Assembly: GCA_016871515.1 (NCBI GenBank)
Contig: VHDE01000046.1
Location: forward strand, 1-39,382
DNA from: Verrucomicrobiota bacterium
GTDB lineage: Bacteria; Verrucomicrobiota; Verrucomicrobiia; Limisphaerales; SIBE01
Reading direction: 5' to 3'
DNA: 39,382 bases
Made by a program: the position numbers and the translations under genes. This document shows, one piece after another, positions 1 to 8,664 of this stretch. The notes below the pieces were generated by a model that had not been told where the DNA came from, did not search any database, and saw only the letters and a list, made by a program, of their open reading frames with translations. Each line of letters begins with the position of its first letter. The first letter of the stretch is position 1.

Positions 1-2
1 TC

Positions 3-290
3 GAGTGCTTGCGGGCCACGGGCACGCAGACGAAGGACAAGACGGGACGGTTCGTGTTCAACGGCGGCCAGGTGATTCCCACCGTCGTCGAGCTGACCGA
101 CCCGATCGAGGCCTGGAGCATCGTGCCATATGGGCAATCGCGGCGCCCCGAGTCGCGGCACTATTCGGATCAGGCCCATCTTTTTTCCGAGGGGCGCATG
201 CGGCCCGCCTGGCACACGTGGAGCCAGCTCCGCGACCACGTGGCGTCGGTCGCGGTGGTTGAGTTCCGCGCGGGGACGCGTTCGCGGTGA
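3..290 (+). CDS. Penicillin acylase family (peptidase S45) protein, C-terminal fragment
   Basis: The reading frame is already open at the window edge, so only about the last 95 residues are present. They match the end of the beta chain of penicillin amidase/acyl-homoserine lactone acylase proteins: a stretch reading GQSRRPESRHYSDQ, where family members carry a G-Q-S/S-x-HY-x-DQ block, followed by an aromatic PAWHTW segment. In this family (Ntn hydrolases, usually exported) the catalytic N-terminal serine lies far upstream and is not visible here. The frame ends with a TGA before a region without coding character. Substrate cannot be told from this piece. The family call rests on motif recognition only. 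Confidence 0.6.
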   Translation, partial: ECLRATGTQTKDKTGRFVFNGGQVIPTVVELTDPIEAWSIVPYGQSRRPESRHYSDQAHLFSEGRMRPAWHTWSQLRDHVASVAVVEFRAGTRSR

Positions 291-702
291 AGTGATGGCC
301 TCCTCTCCTCGTCATCCGCTGGCGCTTGCGAGCGCGGCGGATCGAGGCCCGAGGGGTTTTGAAACCGATTCCGGGACCAGACTGGGACGGACGCCGCCCG
401 CAAGCGGTCGAGCGGTGTCCCGCGCAAATTCCCGACCGAAACACCGCCACGAAGCCACAAGCGAGCTCCCGCCAGCGGTAGGCCCATTCCGCGCGTGCGC
501 CAGGGGAAGGCCCGATAGGCCTTCATCGGCGAAGCGGAGGCCTTTGCACAGGGAAGAGATCGCGAGGTTCAGGACGGCTCTGCAGGCCTCACTCGTTCCT
601 GGGTGCAGTGCCAATTAAAAATCACCATTGAGCCGGTAATGTCGCGCGGCGGTTTTGGCCGATCTGGCTGAGTGGCCAGGTCTGGTTTTGAGGCCGCGCA
701 CA
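291..702. other. Non-coding stretch between the acylase fragment and the transposase remnant
   Basis: No convincing gene. Frames open here lack any recognisable domain and shadow each other on both strands. A short hairpin (AAGGCC at 507-512, GGCCTT at 518-523) lies in the middle. From about 630 to 700 the sequence has repeated GGTTTTGG/TGGCC words and could contain the left end of the IS21-type element, but no matching right end was found, so no terminal inverted repeat can be assigned. Confidence 0.4.
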
Positions 703-1812
703 ATGATTACCCAACAGCAATACAAACGGCTCATGAGTGAATACCAAAAGACAGGAAAGATAATTGTCAGCGCAATGAAGGCGGACGTTGATCGCCAGAC
801 GGCGCGCAAATACATCCAGGCCAGCCAAGGTCCGGCGGAACAGCAAAGCAAGCATGACTGGCGCACGCGGCCCGATCCGCTGGCCAAGATATGGCACCAG
901 GCGGAGCGGATGTTCCAGGCGGCGCCGGAGTTGGAAAGCAAGACCTTATTCGAACACTTTCTGGCCCGCCCGGACAGCGGGCTGGATCCCAGCCATTTGC
1001 GCACGTTTTATCGGCGCGTGCGGCAGTGGCGGGCGACGCAAGGGCCAGAGCCCGAAGTGTTCTTCGCCCAGGAACGAAAGCCAGGAGAATTGATGCAACT
1101 GGACTGGACTTATGCGCGCGAGTTGAAGGTCACCATTCAAGGCCAACTCCTGGACCATTTGTTCTGCCATTGTGTGCTGCCGTATTCCAATTGGCAGTGG
1201 GCCACGCGCTGCGTCTGGGAGTCGTTTTTGAGTTTGGTCAGCGGGCTGCAAGCGGCGCTCAAACAACTGGGCAAAGGTCCGACGCATCTGGGCACCGACA
1301 ACACCAGCGCGGCGACGCACGAACTGGAAGAACAGCCCGGACGGCCTCGAGGCTATAACAGCGATTACCTGGAGTTGTGCAGCCATTACGATCTGACGCC
1401 GGTGACGATTAACGTCAACTGTCCGCACGAGCACGGCGATGTGGAGTCGCAAAACGGTCATTTGAAACGGCGTCTGGATCAGCACTTGTTGTTGCGTGGC
1501 AGCCGGGAATTCAACTCGTTGGAAGAGTATGACTTTTTTGTGGAGGGGGTGCTGCGAGCGGGCAACGCCAAACGGCAGAAGCCTCTCGCCGAGGAACTGG
1601 CGCGCCTGCGTCCGTTGCCGGGGACGAACCTGGCGGAGTATCGGGAGTTTGCGCCGGTGGATTTTCGCCACGTGATCAACGGGCTGTTGCGCTCCATTGA
1701 TCGTTCCAGTCCAGATGGGCTGCGCGATTTCACGCTCCTGTATCTGGCCGCCCGTTACGGCTTGCGCAGTGGTGAGGTGGTGCGGTTGACGTTGGAGGAC
1801 ATCAATTGGTGA
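703..1812 (+). pseudogene. IS21-family transposase (IstA-like), 3' end replaced by tyrosine recombinase sequence
   Basis: The first ~315 residues are an IS21-type DDE transposase. An N-terminal helix-turn-helix (about residues 1-45) precedes an RNase H-fold core with QLDWT (first Asp), GTDN (second Asp) and HEHGDVESQNGHLKRRL (Glu), so all three catalytic acidic residues are present. Around 1645-1665, after EYREF, the transposase similarity stops; the C-terminal beta domain of IstA is missing. The frame continues into AARYGLRSGEVVRLTLEDINW, which is tyrosine recombinase sequence, and ends at TGA 1810-1812. The ATG at 703 fits the IstA N-terminus better than the TTG at 655. No istB ATPase follows. 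Expected to be inactive: IstA needs IstB and intact ends. The element is a relic of a deletion or recombination between two mobile genes. Confidence 0.8.
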
Positions 1813-1970
1813 GCCGGGATCCTGCGCGTGCCGCAAAGCAAGACCCGGCAATCGCTCCGACTGCCGTTGACCGAGGAAGCGGGAGACGTGCTGGCTCGTT
1901 ATTTGAAGAACGGCCGTCCTCAGAGCGAGCATCGTCAGTTGTTCCTGCGCCGCCGGGCGCCGGCGCTCCG
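1663..1970 (+). pseudogene. Tyrosine recombinase (phage integrase family) internal fragment with in-frame stop
   Basis: In the same frame as the transposase, residues from about 1663 to 1809 carry the first catalytic-domain block of XerC/D-like recombinases (LLRSIDRSS..., then YGLRSGEV, whose arginine is the first of the R-H-R-Y set). TGA 1810-1812 interrupts the frame where relatives commonly have an arginine, consistent with a CGA to TGA change. After it the same frame continues with AGILRVPQSKTRQSLRLPLT and YLKNGRPQSEHRQLFLRRRAP. Similarity stops near 1965, where the frame runs into the antisense of the helicase gene end. The HxxR and Tyr blocks are absent, so this is dead. The partial family match is strong; the exact borders are approximate. 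Confidence 0.7.
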
Positions 1971-4900
1971 TCAAACACACGCCACGGTGCGTTTGAGGCT
2001 CAAAAAATGCAGCCAGCAGTTTGTCACGGGGCGGCGATAAATTTGTCCGAGCGCCAATGCGTACAGTTTTAATTGCGGCGCGTAAAGTTTGACGCGGTCT
2101 CTCCATTGATCAGCCGCTATCTGATCGGTTTTGAAGTCCAAGAGCCAGATCTCATTCAGCAACACGACTGCCAGATCGACAACTCCTTGGACCACGACAA
2201 ATTCATCTTTTAATTCAGCCGGTGCTTGATTGCTCCCAGAGGATAGCAAGCTGTTCAGATCGGCGAATGCGACGCGCGCGGTGAAGGGCAGCTCGCGGTG
2301 CACGTATCCTTCTTGCTGCAGGATTTTTCGGCCAATCTCGTTCCTCCAAAAAGCCGCAACTAAAGGAAGTTTAAGCGACTTCCGCTCGGCGCGTGTCAAA
2401 ATCTCCTCCTGTTCCATTCGGTCGGCTTCGCTTTCCAACTCGGCCAAGGCGCTCACATGGCCGAGCGAGACAAATTGGCAAAAGACGTGGTAAGCCGTCC
2501 CAACTTCAGCGGCCGTCAAGTCCACGACTCGATCCGCACCCTTCAAAGCCTCGTACTCAAAAGCAAATCCGTATGGCGCCGACTCTCCGATGATTCCATC
2601 GTTAATTCGCTTCCGCAAAACAGATACCGAAGCCTTTGCTGCTTCCTTGGCCGCTCCGAGGAAAGGATATTGCCAGCTCAGTCGCTCCCGCAAGGACGCC
2701 AGCGCGTCCCCGTTGACGTCATTACAGGACGATGGCGACCTGGCTGTTCCGTGGGCATCTTCCTGCGCAAGGGCGAGCCGCGGGTCTTGGTCCCTGTAAA
2801 CTGCCCACGTCGCCAATTCGGACTGGCCTTCGAGTTGCACCATCCAGTCCGCGGCGCCAATTGCCTCGGTCAGCCACGGTCCCAGCCAATCCAAACAACT
2901 GCGAGCGGCAAGCGTCTGTCTCAATTTCAAGACCGGATTCGCTCCGGCTTGCTGGGTCCAGCGTTTTTCGGCGCCGCGCTGTGATACGGCGCCAGTGAGA
3001 ATCAATGTGTTGCGCGCCCGAGTCATCGCCACATAAAGCAAGCGCATTTCCTCTCCTAGTATCTCTCGCTTTTGCCGCTTCTGGGCCAGCCAATAGGGGA
3101 GGCTCGGATAACGGAGTTCCGTGAAGGGAGGTTTCACCAGCGGACAGAGCCCGTACTTCTCATCCAGGATGATGTTCTCTTTTAAATCTAAAAAATTGAA
3201 TGGCTTGCCCAAATCCGCAACGACCACGATGTGAAATTCGAGTCCCTTCGCCTGATGAATACTCATCAACCGCACCGCATTCTCCGTCTCAATTGGGGCT
3301 GGCTCTTGATCGATCTCTGCACTTTGTTGCGCTTCGATGAGTCGAAGGAAGCGAAATAAGCCTTGGCGATGAAACTGATCGAACTGCCGTGTCGCGCTCA
3401 GAAGCTTCGAAACGTTGGCTTGCCGTTGCTCGCCGCGCGCCTGGGTCGCTAGCCAGGCCAAATAATGTGTGTCGTTGAGAATTTGCTCCAAACAGAGCGA
3501 TAACGAACTCTCTCGCGCCAGACGACGCCACTGGCCAAACCGCTTCAGAAACAAATCGACTTTCGGCCGAGCCGCAGCCGCTACGGCCTCCAAGTGCGGA
3601 TCCCCGACCGCAGACTGCGGAGCCGCTCTTTCGCCACCTTCTCGATGAAAGCGCTGCAGTACCGTCCAAAATCTTCCCGGTCCAGTCGCGCGCACGGTCG
3701 CGAGCTCATCCAATGATAGGCCGGCCAACGGCGAACGAAGAACAGCCAGGAGCGGCAAGTCTTGCAACGGATTATCCAGCAAAGCCAGCAGGTTCAACAA
3801 ATCCATGACCTCAAGGCTTTCATAAAAACCCCCGCGTGTGGCCTGCAGAGGAACGCCCAGAAGAGCGAACTCTTTGGCAAAACTTTCCACTTTGAATCGC
3901 GGTGAACGCAAAAGCACTACCATGTCTCTCCAATCGACCGGACGGAGCGCCTGTTGCTCTTCGTCCCAGATGAGATGCTGATCCGCGCGAAGCTTGCGCA
4001 ACTTGAGACCAACGAGACGCGCCTCTTGCTCAGCCAGCGAACGGTCGGTCAACAGTTCCTCCTCCGCGTTAAACTCGTCCGGTGGCTCGATGTCCGTGCC
4101 GCTCTGGCCCGTCAACCTCAGATGAATTTCCACGTGTGGCGCGAAAGGCGCGGACAAGGCGCCAGGTCTGCCTGCCAGCTCGCGAAGCCGCAGCTTCTCA
4201 CCTTCAATCGTCATGGCGTCCCGTCCTTCACGATTCCCAAACTTCAACCAAGCCCCCTGGTTGTACTCGACACCGCCGATCTCCTGGCGCATCAACGTCG
4301 CGAAAAACCGGTTGATAAAATTCAGTATCGCTTCGTGACTGCGAAAATTATCCAACAGCGAAATGACTCTCCGGTCGGACGCACCGCGCCCCCAATCTTG
4401 AGCGTAACCTTGGAAAATATGCGGGGCCGCGAGCCGAAACCGATAGATGCTCTGCTTCACGTCGCCGACCAGAAATCGATTTGACTCCGGCCCATCGCGT
4501 CCCAGCGCGGCCAGAATCGCATCCTGTGCAGCATTGATGTCCTGGTACTCATCAACAAAAATCAGGTCGAGCTTGTTGCGCCATTGTTCAGCCAGCGCCG
4601 TCGGCTCTCCGGCGCGACGGTCCCACAACAAACGCAAGGCAAACTGCTCCAAATCATGAAAATCAACCGCGGCCAATTCGCGCTTGGCCCTGGAGAACTC
4701 GTGATCAAACTCGATGGTCAAGCTGATCAGCGTGCGCATTTGCGCAGTCAGCCAGGTCCAGTCTTCGGTCAAAGGGTCAATCCCGCTTTCGCGTGTCTCG
4801 GCCGGTCTCTTGGACGGAGTGACGAGAGAACGTAAGAATGCCGCCTCTTCGAAAAACCGTTCCAGCCGCTTCCGCAAGAGAGTTTTCTTCTTGGTGGGCC

Positions 4901-5810
4901 AGACCCGGTCGGCTTGCCAAATCTCGCAAAGCATCGCCGCGATATGGGATCGGTCAAATTGGTTCGCTCCGCTTGCGGAATTGTCCGTTGCCGTTGCCGA
5001 ACCACGGTTCGGGTCAGATGCGGAGCGCGCTGACATTGGCGATGGCTTGTTTGGCCCGGGTTTGCCTGCGAGAGATTTTTCAAGGACTTCCGCACAGCGC
5101 TGCGCATTTGATGAAGGTTCAGATTTGACGATTGGCAGCCAAAACTCACACCACGCAGGCCATGCTTCTGCGAACCAAGCCTGCCACTGTCGAGGCTCCT
5201 GCTCCTGGAACATTTGGAGTTGATCGTGCAACCAGCCGTCCGGGTTCGGCAACGTTTGTGCATAACGATGCAACCGCAATAACAAGCGCCGGAGCGGCCT
5301 GTCCCAGCCTCGATTCTGCCCATCGATGAGTTGTTGAACCGACTCTGAAACCGCCGTGCTGCCGGCATAATGTTCTTGCAACAAGGACGACAATGTTTCC
5401 TCCGCCAATAACTGCGTTTCTTCCGGGGAGAGTACGATCAGCTGCGGATCAAGTTCTAATTCGTAGAAATGTTGGCGGACCAATTGAAAGCAGAACGAGT
5501 GCAAAGTTGAAATCGACGCGGTATCCAGCAAGGCGACCTGTTCGCGCAGATGACGGTCGCCCGGGTTTTCGTCCAACTTGTTCGTAAGCTCCTGGCGAAT
5601 CCTCTGCCTGACTTCAGCGGCGGCTGCTTCGGTGAAAGTCACCACCAAAATACGATCGACTGAATGGGGTGCTCCCTGCAACAGCCAAGCGACGCAACGT
5701 TCCACTAATGTCCGCGTCTTGCCCGCGCCCGGGCCCGCCTCGACGAGAACATTGCCGAGAGCCTCAATTGCGCGCGTTTGATCGGGAGTAAAACCGCTCA
5801 TGTCAGGCAA
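1971..5810 (-). CDS. addA: AddA-type ATP-dependent helicase/nuclease (UvrD superfamily)
   Basis: At 1279 residues this has the size and layout of AddA, the helicase-nuclease of the AddAB enzyme that resects double-strand breaks for recombination. Visible SF1 motifs: Walker A AGPGAGKT (residues 25-32), DEYQD (about 418), GDVKQSIYRFR, DNFRSHEAI, QAKGLEFH and LYVAMTRAR. The C-terminal RecB-like nuclease is intact as far as can be read: GTAYHVF (His), GVVDLA (Asp) and LLDFKTD (about 1224, the D-x-K core). The TTG at 5810 has AAGGA six bases upstream; the ATG three codons in is too far from it, so TTG is preferred. It begins 24 bases after the DUF1186 gene and is probably co-transcribed. addB, usually adjacent, is not in the window. 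A RecB-like single-chain relative is the alternative. Confidence 0.85.
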   Translation of the reverse strand: MPDMSGFTPDQTRAIEALGNVLVEAGPGAGKTRTLVERCVAWLLQGAPHSVDRILVVTFTEAAAAEVRQRIRQELTNKLDENPGDRHLREQVALLDTASISTLHSFCFQLVRQHFYELELDPQLIVLSPEETQLLAEETLSSLLQEHYAGSTAVSESVQQLIDGQNRGWDRPLRRLLLRLHRYAQTLPNPDGWLHDQLQMFQEQEPRQWQAWFAEAWPAWCEFWLPIVKSEPSSNAQRCAEVLEKSLAGKPGPNKPSPMSARSASDPNRGSATATDNSASGANQFDRSHIAAMLCEIWQADRVWPTKKKTLLRKRLERFFEEAAFLRSLVTPSKRPAETRESGIDPLTEDWTWLTAQMRTLISLTIEFDHEFSRAKRELAAVDFHDLEQFALRLLWDRRAGEPTALAEQWRNKLDLIFVDEYQDINAAQDAILAALGRDGPESNRFLVGDVKQSIYRFRLAAPHIFQGYAQDWGRGASDRRVISLLDNFRSHEAILNFINRFFATLMRQEIGGVEYNQGAWLKFGNREGRDAMTIEGEKLRLRELAGRPGALSAPFAPHVEIHLRLTGQSGTDIEPPDEFNAEEELLTDRSLAEQEARLVGLKLRKLRADQHLIWDEEQQALRPVDWRDMVVLLRSPRFKVESFAKEFALLGVPLQATRGGFYESLEVMDLLNLLALLDNPLQDLPLLAVLRSPLAGLSLDELATVRATGPGRFWTVLQRFHREGGERAAPQSAVGDPHLEAVAAAARPKVDLFLKRFGQWRRLARESSLSLCLEQILNDTHYLAWLATQARGEQRQANVSKLLSATRQFDQFHRQGLFRFLRLIEAQQSAEIDQEPAPIETENAVRLMSIHQAKGLEFHIVVVADLGKPFNFLDLKENIILDEKYGLCPLVKPPFTELRYPSLPYWLAQKRQKREILGEEMRLLYVAMTRARNTLILTGAVSQRGAEKRWTQQAGANPVLKLRQTLAARSCLDWLGPWLTEAIGAADWMVQLEGQSELATWAVYRDQDPRLALAQEDAHGTARSPSSCNDVNGDALASLRERLSWQYPFLGAAKEAAKASVSVLRKRINDGIIGESAPYGFAFEYEALKGADRVVDLTAAEVGTAYHVFCQFVSLGHVSALAELESEADRMEQEEILTRAERKSLKLPLVAAFWRNEIGRKILQQEGYVHRELPFTARVAFADLNSLLSSGSNQAPAELKDEFVVVQGVVDLAVVLLNEIWLLDFKTDQIAADQWRDRVKLYAPQLKLYALALGQIYRRPVTNCWLHFLSLKRTVACV

Positions 5811-5834
5811 AGATCATCCTTGAGATGGATGCCA

Positions 5835-7316
5835 TCAGTTGCTGCCGCAGCACTTCTTATATTTCTTGCCGCTGCCCCATGGGCAAGGCTCGTTGCGACC
5901 CATCTTGGGCGCCGCTTTGACAGGGCCCGAGTCACTGAATCGTGCTGGAACCTTGGCGCTCGATTGCGCGGGCAGCGGCACATCTGGCGCGAAAGCCGAG
6001 ACCGGGCTGTCGTCATTCTCGAACGGCTCATCAAGGAATGCCGTCGCCTCGGCCGCATCCCGAATCGGAGAATGTACGTCGGCGAATTCAGTCCACAGCG
6101 AACCCAGACGGCCGGCTTGGGCGGCAGCGATGAAGCTGGCTGGGATAGCCTTGTCGTCCACCAATCCACGCGCTAGCACGGCATCGATCTCGAGCCGTAA
6201 TTCCGATGATGCCTCGATTGAGCACACGAAATCGACAAGGCTTGTCCAGGCGAAGTTCTTAGGCGAAGCCTGGAGCCGTCCCGTGAGAAGCTCGCTCAGA
6301 TAGGCAATCAGCTCCGCTCGCGGCCGCTCGCCCCAGGCTACAAGACAAGCCAGCGCTTCCAAAGCTGTGCCCCGGCAAAATTCTTCGATCGCTTCCTCCT
6401 CAAACATCTCGCGCAATTCGCTGTGCCGTTCCCCGGCGACTGAAGCCAGCAGAACCGCGCCGTTTACGGTGATCACTTCGCCGGTGAGTTCGTGCGGCGT
6501 TTGGCCAGGCAGCGAAAACACCTTCCGAAAGGACGGCCACGCAGAAGTTTCGCGCCACTGCGCCAGCAGATAAAGGGCATGCACTCCCAGAGAAGCATCC
6601 TCTTCGAGCGCCGCTTCCGGATTAGCCGCCCATTCTTCCAATTCGCCGATCAAACGAGGCGTCAGTTCAGAGCGAAGCCTCGCCGCTGCCTGAAGCGCCT
6701 CATGGCGCATTGGATTGCCCTGCACCGACAGCGCCTCCTCCACACGGTCCGCCGTCCAAAGCTCGGTTGTCTCTCCTTCCGACAACGGTTCGGATGCGAC
6801 ACCGTCGAGCGCATCCACAGTCAGTCGCAGCAGCGTGGTGACCAGCGGATAGTCGAGGAGCTTTCGGGGCGCGCCGCTGAAATAAGCAGCGCACACGCCA
6901 GACAGCAAATTGCGCTGGCGGCATCTCGCCAGCAACGGCTCAACTTGCGCGAGCCCGCGAAATTGCGTTGGCTTCGGCAGCTTGTCCAAGGCATTCAGTA
7001 TCAGTTCGAAATAAGACTCCACCTCTGGTTGCGAAATTTGACGCAAGGGACGGCCCGCTTCGCGGCGCATCAGTTCGGCAATGCGAGCCGCGAAACCGGT
7101 CACTTCACCAACCTGTTCTTCCAGGGGGGAATCACCGGATAAAGTCGGCAGCTCTGGTCCGCGCCGATGCGCCGGAACGATGCAGTCCGCCAGAAACCGC
7201 GCCAGGTAAGGTTGCTCATCGAAGAACCGTTTATGAAAGCGCGTGACGAATTTGGCGGGAAGATAAACCAAGGCTTTCCACTGCGCCAATGCGCGCTCAT
7301 TGGAAATGACATTCAT
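5835..7316 (-). CDS. DUF1186 protein with C-terminal SEC-C zinc-binding motif
   Basis: A 493-residue protein, mostly helical repeats. The region around residues 250-350 resembles DUF1186 (HEAT-like repeats: LYLLAQWRETSAWPSF, ... TALEALACLVAWGE). The last 22 residues are a SEC-C motif, GRNEPCPWGSGKKYKKCCG, the zinc-binding Cys/His-type tail first described in SecA that mediates protein contacts. The ATG at 7316 has GGAGAG about seven bases upstream; a longer frame to 7448 has no such site and reads as unrelated sequence. Function is unknown. Lying 24 bases before the addA-like gene, it may share its transcript, but a working link to DNA repair is only inference from position. Confidence 0.8.
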   Translation of the reverse strand: MNVISNERALAQWKALVYLPAKFVTRFHKRFFDEQPYLARFLADCIVPAHRRGPELPTLSGDSPLEEQVGEVTGFAARIAELMRREAGRPLRQISQPEVESYFELILNALDKLPKPTQFRGLAQVEPLLARCRQRNLLSGVCAAYFSGAPRKLLDYPLVTTLLRLTVDALDGVASEPLSEGETTELWTADRVEEALSVQGNPMRHEALQAAARLRSELTPRLIGELEEWAANPEAALEEDASLGVHALYLLAQWRETSAWPSFRKVFSLPGQTPHELTGEVITVNGAVLLASVAGERHSELREMFEEEAIEEFCRGTALEALACLVAWGERPRAELIAYLSELLTGRLQASPKNFAWTSLVDFVCSIEASSELRLEIDAVLARGLVDDKAIPASFIAAAQAGRLGSLWTEFADVHSPIRDAAEATAFLDEPFENDDSPVSAFAPDVPLPAQSSAKVPARFSDSGPVKAAPKMGRNEPCPWGSGKKYKKCCGSN

Positions 7317-7448
7317 AGAATCTCTCCACCAAAGGTCGAGCAACCACTTGCCTGTTTGCAACGAAAAATTTGCGAAAAGCTTAAACTGCCAACCAGTGAC
7401 ACGAGGACAGCGTTGGCAGCGTCGCGTCGCAGAAGGAGACGCGGGCAA

Positions 7449-7652
7449 CTAACTTGCCACACGCAGTTCGGCAGCGTGTTTGGCGGGGTCCGCTGGTGAT
7501 ACGGTCTGTTCCAAATCACTCGACGCGCCGTCCCCGTTTCGTTCGTCCAAAGGCCTAAACAGTTCCCGTGGCACGACGACCTGGGATGCGTCCTCTGTCC
7601 AAGGAATAAATGCTGAAGCACCGGTGCTGGCTGACGCGTTAAGAATGTGCAT
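7449..7652 (-). CDS. Possible small hypothetical protein (67 aa)
   Basis: An ATG-started frame of 67 codons lies upstream of the DUF1186 gene in the same direction. The translation has a plausible, non-repetitive composition with segments such as FIPWTEDASQVVVPRELFRPL? (read as an acidic, proline-containing stretch around residues 15-35) and an acidic C-terminal half. No Shine-Dalgarno sequence, no recognisable domain, no membrane segment. It could equally be chance coding in a leader region of about 540 bases. Included because nothing else explains this stretch. Confidence 0.25.
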   Translation of the reverse strand: MHILNASASTGASAFIPWTEDASQVVVPRELFRPLDERNGDGASSDLEQTVSPADPAKHAAELRVAS

Positions 7653-7720
7653 GTCGTTTGGTTATTGACACAAGCGAACGCTGCGATGGCCGGATTGTTG
7701 GGCAGACACGCGTGAATTGT

Positions 7721-7742
7721 ATATACGCATCCTTGCGTATAT
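7721..7742. promoter_or_regulatory. Perfect palindrome, likely operator, upstream of the response regulator
   Basis: The arms ATATACGCA (7721-7729) and TGCGTATAT (7734-7742) are exact reverse complements around a 4-base spacer, TCCT. The site lies 118 bases before the likely ATG of the response regulator gene, in an otherwise gene-poor stretch. A short two-fold symmetric AT-edged site of this size is typical of a dimeric repressor or activator. The C-terminal HTH of the neighbouring regulator makes autoregulation possible, but this is inference. A transcribed hairpin is the other reading. Confidence 0.5.
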
Positions 7743-7859
7743 GGGATGGGTCATTAAACTTTTTTCAAACACGTAAGTTGGGGAACACAGCCCTATGCTC
7801 CTACCGCTTACCCTCTTGAAATGACGCAAGAAGTGCGGTTAATTGGAAACATCCAAATC

Positions 7860-8507
7860 ATGAATAAACCGCGCATTCTCATTGTTGAGGATGATGACCT
7901 GCAATACGAAATCTACGAAGACGCGTTGACGGGTTACGAGTTGAGCCGTGTTTGCACAGGCGGAGAAGCCCTGTCTGCGATTGCCCGGCAGGCGCCGGAT
8001 TTGATTATTCTTGATCACATATTAGCCGAGGGCGAACTCGGTCTGGATTATCTCCCGGAACTGAAAGAACTCGTGCCTTATGTGCCGATTATCATTGTGT
8101 CGGGCGCGCTCGAGGTGCATCAACAGATTCATGCCTTGCAAGGCCCGCGGCGGGCTCATTATTGCATCACCAAGCCGGTGGACGTGGATGAACTCGGAAA
8201 AACAATCGAGATCGCACTCAAGGAATGCGGCGAAACAGAGGTTGTTCGCCAGTTTGAAGCGCTGGAACGTTCGAAGCGCATCGATGCAGAGGCGCTCTTC
8301 AGCCGTTCGACCGATCGTTTGAGCCGGCAAACCGAAATTCGCCGGTTGGTCGGCAATGCGACGGAACGCCCGAACGTGTCGGCCTTGGCTAGGGAGTTCC
8401 GGGTCGCGCGCCGCACAATTATCCGTGATCTTCAGGAATTGATCCGCCGCGGTGAACTCAAACCCGAAGTCTTTCCCAAATGGGAAATGGGGGAGGAAGA
8501 AGGTTAA
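7860..8507 (+). CDS. Response regulator: receiver domain plus C-terminal helix-turn-helix
   Basis: A 215-residue protein. Residues 4-120 form a receiver: acidic pocket E10-D11-D12, phosphoacceptor Asp52 in LIILDHILAEG, a Ser in IIIVSGA and Lys in ITKPVD, all as in CheY-fold domains. After a helical linker, residues ~165-200 read as a winged HTH of the DeoR/HTH_11 kind (NVSALAREFRVARRTIIRD), so the output is DNA binding, but not with the common OmpR or NarL fold. The ATG at 7860 puts the receiver at the usual distance from the start; an in-frame ATG at 7821 would add 13 residues. Neither has a clear Shine-Dalgarno site. No histidine kinase is adjacent (orphan). The palindrome at 7721-7742 is a candidate target. 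Confidence 0.85.
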   Translation: MNKPRILIVEDDDLQYEIYEDALTGYELSRVCTGGEALSAIARQAPDLIILDHILAEGELGLDYLPELKELVPYVPIIIVSGALEVHQQIHALQGPRRAHYCITKPVDVDELGKTIEIALKECGETEVVRQFEALERSKRIDAEALFSRSTDRLSRQTEIRRLVGNATERPNVSALAREFRVARRTIIRDLQELIRRGELKPEVFPKWEMGEEEG

Positions 8508-8529
8508 GACGTCACCTAGTTAGTTACAG

Positions 8530-8643
8530 GGTTACATGGTTAAACGGTTACATGGTTGAATCGTTAGACTAGATGAGCTGAGATGGACACGACCCAACAC
8601 GACTCCCGCACATAACCAATGTAGCGTTTGCAACCATGTAACC
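8530..8643. repeat. Direct and inverted GGTTACATGGTT repeats between convergent genes
   Basis: GGTTACATGGTT occurs twice in direct orientation (8530-8541 and 8546-8557), and its exact reverse complement AACCATGTAACC lies at 8632-8643. The unit sits between the stop of the response regulator and the stop of anmK, which converge. The arms could form a 12-bp stem with a loop of about 74 or 90 bases and could serve as a two-way transcription end, though no U-tract is present. Similar GTTACATGGTTA words nearby suggest a decayed array. Confidence 0.6.
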
Positions 8644-8664
8644 ATGCAACCCTTTTAACCCCAT

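Noticed and set aside
1810..1812. TGA read as selenocysteine, giving one long fusion protein
   Set aside because: The position is commonly Arg in relatives, no SECIS-like hairpin is evident after it, and both flanking proteins are already truncated.
946..2106. Long minus-strand frame (386 codons) opposite the transposase remnant
   Set aside because: It mirrors the transposase and recombinase codons in the complementary frame, has no domain, and extends across the mobile DNA border; typical GC-driven shadow.
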